A stretch of 64,000 bases of DNA from Borrelia anserina Es. Its GTDB lineage: Bacteria > Spirochaetota > Spirochaetia > Borreliales > Borreliaceae. The translations under genes were made by a program, and so were the position numbers. The stretch lies in contig NZ_CP014325.1 in the NCBI RefSeq assembly GCF_001936255.1, positions 25,873-89,872 on the forward strand. The letters run 5' to 3'. Within the stretch, counting starts at the first letter, position 1; the number at the start of each line of letters is the position of its first letter. The notes below the pieces were generated by a model. The model saw only the letters and a list, made by a program, of their open reading frames with translations. It made no database searches and was not told the DNA's origin. This document shows positions 1-9,214 of the stretch, in pieces.

Positions 1-426
1 CATCTCTATAAATCGAACTAAATACTGAGTAATTTTTTCAAGATCACTTACATCTCTAAACCTAAGCATCTCTAATTTTGTTTGATTTAAAATATCCTTA
101 AAAAGAGTCTCAATTGAATATGAAACATGCATTAAACCATTTAATAAATTAATGACAATTTTAGTATCTCTATCACCCACATGTTTTAGGTTTAACCTAT
201 CAAATATTGCACTTAATTTACCAATAAGTTCAGCATCATATCCTAACATAGCATAAATTTCATCCCGATCCGATTGATAATAAACAATGTTTTCCAATTC
301 TCCCTTAAAATTAATACCCAACTCAGCTGCCCTGGAAATAAATGCAGATCGTTCATTTTCAAGTTCCTCTCTAAACTCAAATAAGGTTCTTTGAAGTTCA
401 CTAAAAACTTGATCTTTATTATCCAT
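1..426 (-). CDS. Partial coiled-coil paralog of the left-end family (3' end beyond window)
   Basis: An open frame reads from an ATG at 424-426, preceded by GGAGAGAT, without a stop to base 1, so only the first 142 codons are visible. The product begins MDNKDQVFSELQRTLFEF and is rich in E, K, L and I, as expected for helices. It carries the family signature around residues 60-75 (YAMLGYDAELIGKLSAIF), matching YAALGYDSVVVNKLSKII in the gene at 4708 and YSTLGCDVRVVNKLEEIV in the gene at 2348. Unlike those genes it has no signal peptide or lipobox at this start, so it may be cytoplasmic or a decayed copy that lost its leader. Function is not recognised. Confidence 0.7.
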   Translation of the reverse strand, partial: MDNKDQVFSELQRTLFEFREELENERSAFISRAAELGINFKGELENIVYYQSDRDEIYAMLGYDAELIGKLSAIFDRLNLKHVGDRDTKIVINLLNGLMHVSYSIETLFKDILNQTKLEMLRFRDVSDLEKITQYLVRFIEM

Positions 427-1180
427 ATATCTCTCCTTATCTTGTACACATACCATCCATACTAAATGTACATATTATGTCATTAATCACGTTATATAAT
501 TAACATTATAAATTATAATGTTAACTTAGTATTAAAGAGATAATCTTTTAACTAAGACTAGCATTAATTTAAATTAACAGCAAAAAATATCTTTAAAAAA
601 GGATACTTCTTTACAATAATAAAAAAGGTCCTCCCCCACCCCTAAAAAATAACCCTCTTGCAAAATATTAACCGTTATTTATAACCTATAGTATTAACAA
701 GCAAAGCTGATACAACAACTATAGAGAATGCACTTAGAAAGATCACTTATTAAGTTAAGATCAATCTGAGAAGATTAAGGAGTTCAAAATACCTATTCAC
801 ATCAAATCTTATCTTATTTAATGTGAATAGACAAAGCCTATTTACATTAAATAAGATAAGATTTTTATTTTTTGAGTAATGAGCTCAGTGACCCCGAATA
901 CATATGTCAACGCAAATTAAACACCAAAACTCTTAATCGCATCAATATTTAATTAATTATAAATAACATCTTCAAGTAAAAGCAATATACATAAAATTAC
1001 ATATTATACTTACATACAGCAAAGCTCACGTAAACTATAAACAAAGGAATAATACACCACTAAACAAAATAACCTTCAGATATAAATATATTATAATTAC
1101 AATCTAATACTGCCGCATCACACAACTTTCCTTATACCTTATAATATAACAAAAACCTCAAGATGGGCATTATCATAATT
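427..1180. other. Gene-poor region with C-rich tract and long hairpin
   Basis: I see no convincing gene in this 750-base stretch. It holds a run of C clusters near 631-642 and a long inverted repeat described separately. The rest is AT-rich with many stops in all frames. Confidence 0.6.
804..864. terminator. 27-bp stem-loop, probable bidirectional terminator
   Basis: The arms at 804-830 and 838-864 are reverse complements with one mismatch over 27 bases, around a 7-base loop. The right arm runs into TTTTATTTTTTG, which suits termination on the plus strand. The stem is much longer than a usual intrinsic terminator, so a cruciform or a decayed element end is also possible. Confidence 0.5.
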
Positions 1181-2056
1181 TTATATCTTTATTTTGTATC
1201 TTTCATTAGCTTCAATACGATTATCACAATCCTTAAGGGATTCTAATAATATTTTAAGAACTCTTGCATGCTCTTGCATATTATCAAAGAAACCAGCAAT
1301 CTTCCTATCTGAATCAAAAGTTTCTTTTAATAAATCTCCTCCATCTGAAAGTTGCAATTTAGACTTATCTAAACTCTCTGCAACCTTAACCACCCTAAAC
1401 ATAGCCAAGCGTATAAAAGTTTCTCTAGCCTGTAAAAAAAACATCAGATTTTTACCAATAGAAGCAACAACTCCTTTATCTTTAGAACGTTTAATTTTCT
1501 CTAAATACGATTTACTAAAATATTCATATACTACCTTCGTGGTAAGATCTGACATCCTATCTAAGAGGGAGACAAAATCATCTACAACCCTAAAATCCTG
1601 AGAATGAGGCTCATCTAAGTTTACTGCATCTAATATTTCCATAAATTTATATAAAGGCTCTTCTTTATATTGTAATGATGCAAGAATATTTTCATATGTA
1701 GCTAAACTATCTACTACCAAGCTCAGTTTATGAAAAGGAAATTGAAGAGGACGCTCTACTATACTAACCAATTTCTTAAACTCTTTTTTATCATATTTCA
1801 TCGAATTTGTATAATTATTTAACAAAGATAATATCTCAGAAACTTCAGGAAATTGTTCATTGAGATCCACATCACCATCAAAACAACTTAAAAGTCTGGA
1901 AGAAGGGTTATTTAAACCACTGACAGATCTTTCTTGGTTCGCATCATCACCTCCTACAGGACCTCCTACAGGAGTAACTTCTTCTAACTGCCTACAAGCT
2001 ACTAAAGCTATAATAAACAGCAAAATATAAATAAAATTTAATCTAAATTTTTTCAT
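1181..2056 (-). CDS. Lipoprotein, left-end paralog family
   Basis: This 291-residue product has a classic Borrelia lipoprotein leader: basic start MKKFR, a hydrophobic stretch, and lipobox IIALVAC near residues 15-21. It should therefore be an exported lipid-anchored protein. A polar, glycine-containing linker follows and then helical sequence. Residues near 120-190 (ENILASLQYKEEPLYKFMEI onward) align by eye with the GYD region of the paralogs at 2348 and 4708. AAAGGAGATT stands just upstream of the ATG. The exact role is unknown. I considered the megaplasmid complement-regulator-binding (FhbA-like) proteins of relapsing-fever species but see no motif that decides it. Confidence 0.85.
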   Translation of the reverse strand: MKKFRLNFIYILLFIIALVACRQLEEVTPVGGPVGGDDANQERSVSGLNNPSSRLLSCFDGDVDLNEQFPEVSEILSLLNNYTNSMKYDKKEFKKLVSIVERPLQFPFHKLSLVVDSLATYENILASLQYKEEPLYKFMEILDAVNLDEPHSQDFRVVDDFVSLLDRMSDLTTKVVYEYFSKSYLEKIKRSKDKGVVASIGKNLMFFLQARETFIRLAMFRVVKVAESLDKSKLQLSDGGDLLKETFDSDRKIAGFFDNMQEHARVLKILLESLKDCDNRIEANERYKIKI

Positions 2057-2347
2057 AATAATCTCCTTTACTTAAAATAAGTAAATAATTATCAAGTAAT
2101 AAAACTAAAATAATTATAATAATACTTATTAAGTAATAAGTATTATTATAATTTAATTATTATATTAATCAACAGTTTTAATAAAAAAAATATAAAAACA
2201 TTAATTTATATACTTTTTTGTAGTATATTTAATGAATACTACAAAAAATATCTCTGTTAAAAATCATCAAACTAAACACAGCAAGAATCACACACAAATT
2301 CTCCCATAATAACAAAAAATCAAACTTAAATAAGGCATGCTATAACT

Positions 2348-3295
2348 TTAATTAATAATTTTAATTAAAGTGTCAACCATATCTTTTATCAACTCTGCCT
2401 TTCGTTGAGTAAAGTTAACTGCTGCAATGATATCTCCTTTATCACTCATAATTGCTCCCAAATCAGTAAACATGCTTTGTCTATCACCTATTTTGAAGCC
2501 TAATATCACATTTTTAATCTTCCCTATAAACTGAACTCTGTTCTGAATAAATTCATCTAGATGATTCTTAAGCTTCTTAAGATCTTTCTCAGACTGACTT
2601 TGTGCAAGCTTATTTATAACTGAATTATTTAAATAATCATTTGTAAGCTGTATAGCTGAACTCGTAATATTACTTAAAGTAACCAACATTCTTCCCAAGT
2701 CCTGTCTAAGCGTGGCTTTAAATTCACTGTCTGGCATATTATCCAAGTCAAATGAACCAACTATTTCTTCCAACTTATTAACGACTCGAACATCACATCC
2801 TAGGGTAGAATAAATATTATTTACTAAAGCTAAATTCAGGAATTCATTACTTACTTCACTGAAATGACTAGGTGATACCAGTGCTTTTAGCTCATTTCCT
2901 TTACCATCAACTAATGCTTGTCCGCCATTTTCGTAAATTTTTCTCTCAATTTCTGCGATACAAATTTGAAATTGATCTATTTCATCTACAAGTTGTCTCC
3001 TGTACCTTAGTATACTTTCTTTAAGCATAGAATAAACATTACTGTCTTTTATTAGATCACGATTTGAGAGATCTACTGGAGCTAACACAGAAATTACTTC
3101 TTTATGGGATACCAAATTGCTCTTCTTGGTATCCCTAATTTCACCCCCAAGCTTTTCCGGTTGCTTAATTTCTTCAACTACTTTTCTTTTTAAAGAATTA
3201 TACTCACGATCGCCTGATGATTGTGAATTGCAAGATACAACAAGCAAACAGAATAATAAACTGCAAATAAAAATCATTATATTAAACTTTTTCAC
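2348..3295 (-). CDS. Lipoprotein, left-end paralog family
   Basis: I place the start at the GTG at 3293-3295, five bases after GGGAG. An upstream in-frame GTG at 3301 lies inside that ribosome binding site. The product is about 315 residues with leader KKFNIMIFICSLLFCLLVVSC, cleaved before the cysteine. After a charged linker it is predicted helical, with the family signature YSTLGCDVRVVNKLEEIV near residue 165 and a second conserved block (SSAIQLTNDYLNNSVINKL). It belongs with the genes at 1, 1181, 3579 and 4708. Surface exposure is likely from the lipobox and family context. Ligand unknown. Confidence 0.85.
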   Translation of the reverse strand: MKKFNIMIFICSLLFCLLVVSCNSQSSGDREYNSLKRKVVEEIKQPEKLGGEIRDTKKSNLVSHKEVISVLAPVDLSNRDLIKDSNVYSMLKESILRYRRQLVDEIDQFQICIAEIERKIYENGGQALVDGKGNELKALVSPSHFSEVSNEFLNLALVNNIYSTLGCDVRVVNKLEEIVGSFDLDNMPDSEFKATLRQDLGRMLVTLSNITSSAIQLTNDYLNNSVINKLAQSQSEKDLKKLKNHLDEFIQNRVQFIGKIKNVILGFKIGDRQSMFTDLGAIMSDKGDIIAAVNFTQRKAELIKDMVDTLIKIIN

Positions 3296-3578
3296 AGGCA
3301 CTCCCTTAATCAGAGCTATATACTACACAATATCAACTCTTATATATTAAAATGCAATATTACTATATTTTAATATTATATTAACATACTTAATATTAAG
3401 TAAAAACAATATAATTTTAAATCATATTTAAATATTTTTAAACATTAGTCACAATCCAAAAATCCATCTCACCAAATCATATATATGCCTAGCTAACTAT
3501 TCAATCTGGCCTGAAATATTACTAATAAGGTCAACTTACCGTTTAATCTTGCTATCTTAAGCAAAGATACTACTTAAT

Positions 3579-4056
3579 TTATTCAATATATAAATAAATA
3601 CTTACTTCTACATACACCTTCTCTACCTGCACCACAAAACCCATAATCACATCGCTTCTTATTTTTACTAACTCATCTAAAAGACAATCAATCTTAGCAA
3701 TAACACTCTCATTATTGTGCGTGATAACTTTAGTCAAACGTAACTCACTTAGATAATCATTTAAGATGACTTTAACTGAATCTGTAGCATCTTTTAAAAG
3801 AGCTAATAACTTAATAGCAACAGCAGTATCTTCATTATCAGCAAGAGAATCTTGCTGATTTAATTTCCCAAACAACATATCTAATTTCTTAATAACATTA
3901 GAATCATACCCAAAACTTACATAAATATTGTCTTGTACATCCCCATTTTCATGATCAAAGACTTACGATACATTAAAGAAAGGAATACCAAATTGATAAT
4001 CTGCCTTCTTAAACTCAATTTCTACAATAATAATCCAAATCCCTTATTGATTTCAT
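3579..4056 (-). pseudogene. Frameshifted remnant of the left-end paralog family
   Basis: A ribosome binding site (AGGAG near 4066) and ATG at 4054-4056 open a frame that stops after 13 codons (MKSIRDLDYYCRN). Homology continues past that stop (EFKKADYQFGIPFF, matching NYGFNIPFDKF in the 4708 gene), meets another stop, then resumes in a different frame as VQDNIYVSFGYDSNVIKKLD and runs to the stop at 3579. The only long frame left, about 99 codons from 3878, is the C-terminal part. At least one stop and one frameshift make a full-length product unlikely. Confidence 0.75.
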
Positions 4057-4707
4057 AAATTTATTCTCCTCAGTCAAGTTTAAATTATATGTTTATATTA
4101 CATATATGCAACAAATATAATATAATACATATTATATAGTAATACTAAATACTAAATGTTTATTATACATACCTAACCAATATTAAAAACAAAAAAGGAA
4201 TCACAATAGACCCCCCTCATACACTCATTTAACAATATGCCTGCTTCATACAGCATAGGCAAGATCACCATTTCTATCCAACAGATTAATCTTTTTATAT
4301 GGTTAATTTCGAAGGAATGCTGCAAAGATATAGAGATGGGCTTGTAAATGCAAGAATTAAAGTTAAAGAAACTGGATATTAATTTAATATTTAATTTAAT
4401 AATTTATATAAGCATAGTAATGGTAATCTTTTTATATAATGCTCCCTTTTTAAAATCAAAAAACACTTTAATATTAAATAATACCTAGTATATTTTGATA
4501 TTAAATATTATACAATAAGATTGTGTTTTTGCAATACTTTCAAGAAAAAATACCTAAAAGATATAAATCTTAGCATACTTTTAGGCACACATAAAACAGA
4601 AGGAAAACAACAAAGTAAAGGACAAAAACACTTTCAATCACATTGCATGTGTTTAAAAGGACTTAATTAAAAAGCTCTAGAGTAATAACATTTTTGCTAA
4701 TCAAACA
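4057..4707. other. Intergenic, possible decayed sequence
   Basis: No supported gene. A 28-codon plus-strand frame at 4299-4382 (LQRYRDGLVNARIKVKE) recalls the helical paralogs but lacks a ribosome binding site and is too short to call. A C7 run lies near 4210. Confidence 0.5.
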
Positions 4708-5415
4708 TTATTTAACTAACTTTAAGATCCTCTTAGACATTTCCCTTACTAAACGAATATCTGAATTGATATTCCCATTATTAACAATACTCTTTAATGC
4801 CTGCAAAATGGTCTGTTTTTCACTAATCAGATCTATTAGTAAAATTTGTCTTATGATTTGTAAAACCAAATCTTCCTTTCTAGCTATTGCTCTTTTTAAA
4901 TTGAAAGTGATTAAAGAAATAGTACCTGCATCCTTACTGGCGCTAATCTTAGTTAAATTTGAATCACTCAAATGCTCATTAAGTATTTCATCAATTGGCA
5001 CTATAATTTTCTTTAAAAGGTATAATAAATCATAAACAACCTTTATATCTCCAGTCATGTCATTAGAGGTTAAATCCAAACTATTTATAATTTTTGATAA
5101 TTTGTTTACAACTACAGAATCGTATCCCAATGCAGCATAAACATAATTCTTGGCATCTGGATAGCTAAAGATTAAAGAAAATTTATCAAAAGGAATATTA
5201 AATCCATAATTGCTTCTTTGAAAATTATTGAATGCCCAGGTAAGTTCATCTTTATATGTTCGTACCGTTTGCTCAAGTATATCATAAGCTCTATCTCTTT
5301 CCATAAACTCACTAACACCTATTTTAGACATAAAATTATAAAATAGCATAACTAAAATAATTGTAATGAATGAGATAACAAAACCCGAAAGTATTATAAA
5401 TATCGTTTTCTTCAT
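4708..5415 (-). CDS. Membrane-anchored helical protein, left-end paralog family
   Basis: The start chosen is the ATG at 5413-5415, seven bases after AAGGA; a TTG one codon earlier is the alternative. The 235-residue product begins MKKTIFIILSGFVISFITII, one long hydrophobic segment (residues 4-26) without a lipobox cysteine. It is therefore probably anchored by an uncleaved signal helix rather than lipid, unlike its paralogs. The rest is helical, with YAALGYDSVVVNKLSKII near residue 95 and a conserved SKDAGTISLITFNLKRAI block near 165, shared with SKDKGVVASIGKNLMFFL in the 1181 gene. Function unknown. Confidence 0.8.
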   Translation of the reverse strand: MKKTIFIILSGFVISFITIILVMLFYNFMSKIGVSEFMERDRAYDILEQTVRTYKDELTWAFNNFQRSNYGFNIPFDKFSLIFSYPDAKNYVYAALGYDSVVVNKLSKIINSLDLTSNDMTGDIKVVYDLLYLLKKIIVPIDEILNEHLSDSNLTKISASKDAGTISLITFNLKRAIARKEDLVLQIIRQILLIDLISEKQTILQALKSIVNNGNINSDIRLVREMSKRILKLVK

Positions 5416-5697
5416 CAAACATTCCTTTTTGCAAGACCATACAATATACTATTTAAAAAAATAATGTGGAAAAACAAAACATATAATCATTATTATATAA
5501 TAAAATTATATTTTTAAAACAATTTAATTTAAAAAAATTACTATAAAGTAATACAAATTTACTAATTTATTAATCATTTTAGAAAATAAACAAATAGATT
5601 AAGAAATAAATAAGATAAATCCAACAAAACTTGCTTATCAGAAGAATTTTAGATTTTAATTAAATTAGAAAAGTTAAAAATTATTTAACCAAAAATT

Positions 5698-5725
5698 AAA
5701 ATCCTTTTTTTAAAAAAAAGATTTT
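5698..5725 (-). terminator. Probable terminator of the thyX-nrd operon
   Basis: AAAATC and GATTTT flank a T-run/A-run inverted repeat about 40 bases after the nrdF stop. On the minus strand this gives a hairpin ending in a T-rich tail. The stem is almost all A-T, so it would be weak. Confidence 0.45.
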
Positions 5726-5761
5726 GCTCAAAATAACAAATATGAAATTAAAAATAATAAT

Positions 5762-6724
5762 TTACACAAAATCATCATCTTCTAAAGGCTCAAATCTCAT
5801 AGGCTTGATGTAACCATTACCTTTAGTAGAGAAAAAATCATGAGTCTTAGTATTGGTTCTCAGACCATTTAAAACCAAAGGATTAACCTCAATATCTTGG
5901 ATATCAAAAATAGCATCAAACCCTAAATTCATCAAAGCTTTGTCAGCATTATACCTTACAAAAATATCAACGGCTGCCTCAAGTCCAATAGATGAATATA
6001 AGTCTTTAGTATATTTACTCTCTAAATCATAAAGTTTCTCTAAAATAAGCTTGGCTTCCTTTTGCGCAAATGCTTGTTCTTGAAAAGTCATCTTATTAAA
6101 CTCTTCTTGTGCCAAAAGACCAACAAAAACTCCATGCACAGACTCATCTCGCAATATTAAATTAATAATCTCACCGCTATTAATCATCTTACCCTGACCT
6201 GCAAGATAGAGGGGATAAAAAAATCCAGAATAAAACAAAAAAGTCTCAAGGAATACAGAAGTACATAAGGCCTTATATAAACTCATCCTATCGTTTATAC
6301 TATTATATTTACCTAAGATCAAATCTAACTTATCTTGTAAATTTCTATAAGTTTTTATCCACCCAAATATACGATCTATCCGGTCCATGTTGGAGAGACT
6401 TGAGAATATGCTACTATAACTCTTAGCATGCATATGCTCCATAGCACTCATAAACCCAAGAACTGGTTTATAATCTAAATTATCTATTGCTAAAGCTATA
6501 CGTGGCATACCAACAGAACCTTGTTCTGTATCCAATAACGTAAGTCCACCTAAAACCTTCTCATAAACGTCCTGTTCTTCGTCATCTAAAGTCTTCCAAA
6601 CCAATTTATCATCAGAGATTGGAATCTCCTCATCTACCCAAAATTGCCTTACGTTTTGATCCCAAAACATCTTGGTATAACCATTGTTTAACCTATTCCA
6701 GTTTATGGCATTTCTATTTTTCAC
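5762..6724 (-). CDS. nrdF: Ribonucleotide reductase class Ib, beta (radical) subunit
   Basis: NrdF houses the dimetal-tyrosyl radical cofactor that starts reduction of ribonucleotides by NrdE. I choose the GTG at 6722-6724: AGGAGAG lies eight bases upstream, the protein becomes 320 residues (close to the usual class Ib length), and a longer frame from 6757 would begin inside nrdE. Counting from the GTG, the metal ligands are D65 (LLDTEQ), E96 and H99 (EHMHAKSY), E160 (FLETFLFY), E194 and H197 (RDESVH), and the radical tyrosine is Y103. All are intact. The acidic tail EPLEDDDFV fits the peptide that docks on NrdE. It follows the nrdE stop by 11 bases, so the two are translationally linked. Confidence 0.96.
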   Translation of the reverse strand: MKNRNAINWNRLNNGYTKMFWDQNVRQFWVDEEIPISDDKLVWKTLDDEEQDVYEKVLGGLTLLDTEQGSVGMPRIALAIDNLDYKPVLGFMSAMEHMHAKSYSSIFSSLSNMDRIDRIFGWIKTYRNLQDKLDLILGKYNSINDRMSLYKALCTSVFLETFLFYSGFFYPLYLAGQGKMINSGEIINLILRDESVHGVFVGLLAQEEFNKMTFQEQAFAQKEAKLILEKLYDLESKYTKDLYSSIGLEAAVDIFVRYNADKALMNLGFDAIFDIQDIEVNPLVLNGLRTNTKTHDFFSTKGNGYIKPMRFEPLEDDDFV

Positions 6725-6735
6725 TAATAACTCTC

Positions 6736-8811
6736 CTATATTGCACAAAGAATACATTCATCTACTGAGAGATTTTTATTGCGCGTATAATATAAACTCT
6801 TAAGTCCCTTATTTTTAGCATAAATGTAAAGTTTCACAAGTTCCCTAGTAGTAGTTTCATTTGTCACATAAAGCAAAGTACTAATTCCCTGATCAACATG
6901 ACGCTGAGCCTCACTTACAAGATCAATCAACTTTTTCATGTCCATATAATATGCTGACTTAAAAAGTAGAGCATTCTCCCTACTAAGATATGGCATTGGA
7001 TAATAAGTTGTAGAATTACCATAAACCCTAGCCTCAACAGGTTCAACAATAGGCATAAGAGATGTCGTTGCATTTTGAATATAAGATATACTCTGAGTTG
7101 GTGCCACGGCCAGACGATAAGAATGATAAAGCCCATGCATTTGTACATCACGCTTAAGGTTTTCCCAATCACCCTTGCCAGGAATTTTTAAAACACTAAA
7201 TATCCTTTCTACTGTTGCTGTCCTGGGAAAAAACTCTTCATTTAGATACATATCAAAGTAATTACCATTATAATACTCACTTTTTTCAAAATCCTTAAAA
7301 GCTTGACCCTTATCCTTTGCAATATTCATACTACTCTTTAGGGAATAAAAATTTAATAACATAAAAAAGGTACGAACAAAATCTAAAGCCTCTTCGCTCT
7401 CATAAGGAATCTTATTTTTAATTAAAAAGCCATGTAAATTCATAACCCCAAGACCAACGGAATGATAATCATTATTTGCCTTTTTTATACTTGGAGCATT
7501 TTTAATCTCAGTCTTATCAACAACATATGTTAATGCCCTCATAGCAACATCAATAGTATATTCCAAATCGCTATTAACCACATTAACAATATTTAATGAA
7601 CCTAAAATACAACTAATATCATATCCAATCAAATCTCCCTCACCATAATCACCAATGACTGATGGAGTTTGAATTTGAAAAATCTCTGTACAAAGATTAG
7701 ACATCTTAATCTTTCCAAGACCTTTTAAAGGATTTCTTAAATTACATGCCGTTGAATACATTATATAAGGATATCCAGATTCAAATTGTAATCTAGCAAT
7801 ATAAACTAACATATCTCTAGCTGAGATCTCTTTTTTTAAAATATCAGGATTACTTGCAAGAGCATCATACTCCTTATCAAAATCAATCTCATTCATCAAG
7901 CGACCAGTTGCCTTGTAAAGCGAATATGGTGCAAAAGCATAATAATTTTGCCCCATTTTCGCAATATCAAAAAACTTATCCGGGATTATTACCCCTAGCG
8001 ATAATGTCTGAACACGACTCTTCTCATCAGCATTAATCTTTTTTGTGTCTAGGAAATCTTCTATATCATAATGAAAAATATTTAAATATACAGCCCCAGC
8101 ACCCTTTCTTTGTCCCATCTGATCTGCATAGCTAAATCCATCTTCTAAAAGCTTCATAACAGGAATAATACCTTTTGCAATATTACAAATTCCCCTTATC
8201 TCCTCACCTCTGGCCCTAATATTTGAAAGATTTAAAGCCACTCCTCCACCAATTTTCGAAAGCTGCATAGCAGAAGAAATATTAAAAGTAATACTATTAA
8301 GTGAATCTCCAACTTCTAACAAGAAACACGATACTAGTTCACCTCGAACCTTTTTCCCAGCATTTAAAAATGTAGGAGTTGCAGGTTGATATCTTTGCTT
8401 TATCATCTCCAAAGCAAGCTTTAAAGCAAAATCAAAATTACCACTAGCAAGAGAAAGACTAACTGCAATTATTCTATCTTCATAAGATTCCAGATAAGTA
8501 TCTCCATCATTCATCTTAAGTGCATAATCTTTATAAAACTTAGAAGCACTCATATAAGATTTAAACTTAAAATTTTCACCCCTAACAAGTTCATATATCT
8601 CTAGTATTTGCTCTTCAGAATAGTTTTCATAAAAATCTTCATATAAATTATTATCAATAAGATAATGCATTCTTTCATTTGGACTTTTAAATTTTAAAGA
8701 CTTGCTCTTGACCTCCTCTAAAAAAACACTCAAAGCCTCAAGATCTTTCTCTAACCTGTAAAATCCATCTTTTAAAACCATAATTTCATTATTTAACTCT
8801 AAGTGCCTCAT
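6736..8811 (-). CDS. nrdE: Ribonucleotide reductase class Ib, alpha (catalytic) subunit
   Basis: NrdE reduces ribonucleoside diphosphates to deoxy forms in the cytoplasm. The 691-residue length is normal for class Ib. The redox cysteine pair is C162 (GELVSCFLLE) and C401 (SCILGSLN). The catalytic N-C-E set is N372, C374 and E376 (SNLCTEIFQ). The C-terminal shuttle cysteines are C686 and C689 (ECILCAI). Typical class Ib blocks such as RYQPATPTFLNAG, SKIGGGVALNLS and APTQSISYIQNATTS are present. The start overlaps the end of nrdI by 23 bases. No nrdH glutaredoxin-like gene is in the cluster, so the physiological reductant must be encoded elsewhere. Confidence 0.97.
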   Translation of the reverse strand: MRHLELNNEIMVLKDGFYRLEKDLEALSVFLEEVKSKSLKFKSPNERMHYLIDNNLYEDFYENYSEEQILEIYELVRGENFKFKSYMSASKFYKDYALKMNDGDTYLESYEDRIIAVSLSLASGNFDFALKLALEMIKQRYQPATPTFLNAGKKVRGELVSCFLLEVGDSLNSITFNISSAMQLSKIGGGVALNLSNIRARGEEIRGICNIAKGIIPVMKLLEDGFSYADQMGQRKGAGAVYLNIFHYDIEDFLDTKKINADEKSRVQTLSLGVIIPDKFFDIAKMGQNYYAFAPYSLYKATGRLMNEIDFDKEYDALASNPDILKKEISARDMLVYIARLQFESGYPYIMYSTACNLRNPLKGLGKIKMSNLCTEIFQIQTPSVIGDYGEGDLIGYDISCILGSLNIVNVVNSDLEYTIDVAMRALTYVVDKTEIKNAPSIKKANNDYHSVGLGVMNLHGFLIKNKIPYESEEALDFVRTFFMLLNFYSLKSSMNIAKDKGQAFKDFEKSEYYNGNYFDMYLNEEFFPRTATVERIFSVLKIPGKGDWENLKRDVQMHGLYHSYRLAVAPTQSISYIQNATTSLMPIVEPVEARVYGNSTTYYPMPYLSRENALLFKSAYYMDMKKLIDLVSEAQRHVDQGISTLLYVTNETTTRELVKLYIYAKNKGLKSLYYTRNKNLSVDECILCAI

Positions 8812-9154
8812 TTCTAATCCTTCCTACAAAATTCTCAACATCACGAGATGTACCTGAAAGTTCAAATTTTAATATTTCTTCAACATTATATTTACTTTTT
8901 ATTAAGTTAACGGCATTGCAAAAGGAATCACCCCAATTTCTATTTCCACTCCCAGCAACTCCAACCATAAGTTTAAAATTACGCTCTAAAAATTTTTCTA
9001 CCTCAGTTGGAATTCTGCCAAACGAAATTGTATATGTAAGCAACACATAAGACTTATCCACTATCTCCTCACCCGTAACTATTCGAAAAGTATCTTTGAT
9101 TCCCGTCTTAGCAATAAAACGTTCTATATTTCCTGTCTTTGAAGCATAAATCAC
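8789..9154 (-). CDS. nrdI: NrdI flavodoxin-like protein, class Ib RNR maturase
   Basis: NrdI is a small FMN protein that supplies the oxidant for assembling the dimanganese-tyrosyl cofactor in NrdF. This 121-residue product starts at a GTG (9152-9154) with the flavodoxin phosphate loop YASKTGN, and carries LTYTISFGRIP and the NrdI-specific GSGNRNWGDSFC segment that lines the flavin site. AGAGGGTAGG lies about 9 bases upstream of the GTG. It lies 60 bases after thyX and overlaps nrdE, which fits one co-transcribed unit. Conservation of the glycine-rich FMN loops makes it likely active. Confidence 0.93.
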   Translation of the reverse strand: MIYASKTGNIERFIAKTGIKDTFRIVTGEEIVDKSYVLLTYTISFGRIPTEVEKFLERNFKLMVGVAGSGNRNWGDSFCNAVNLIKSKYNVEEILKFELSGTSRDVENFVGRIRNEALRVK

Positions 9155-9214
9155 TAAAATATACCTACCCTCTTATGGTCAATTATAAAATTATAAATTT
9201 AAAAATTAAGTTTT

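Noticed and set aside
243..449. 68-codon minus-strand frame at the left end
   Set aside because: It is an out-of-frame shadow of the partial gene at 1-426, which has the ribosome binding site and family homology.
4299..4382. 28-codon plus-strand frame recalling the helical paralogs
   Set aside because: No ribosome binding site and too short to separate from chance. At most a relic.
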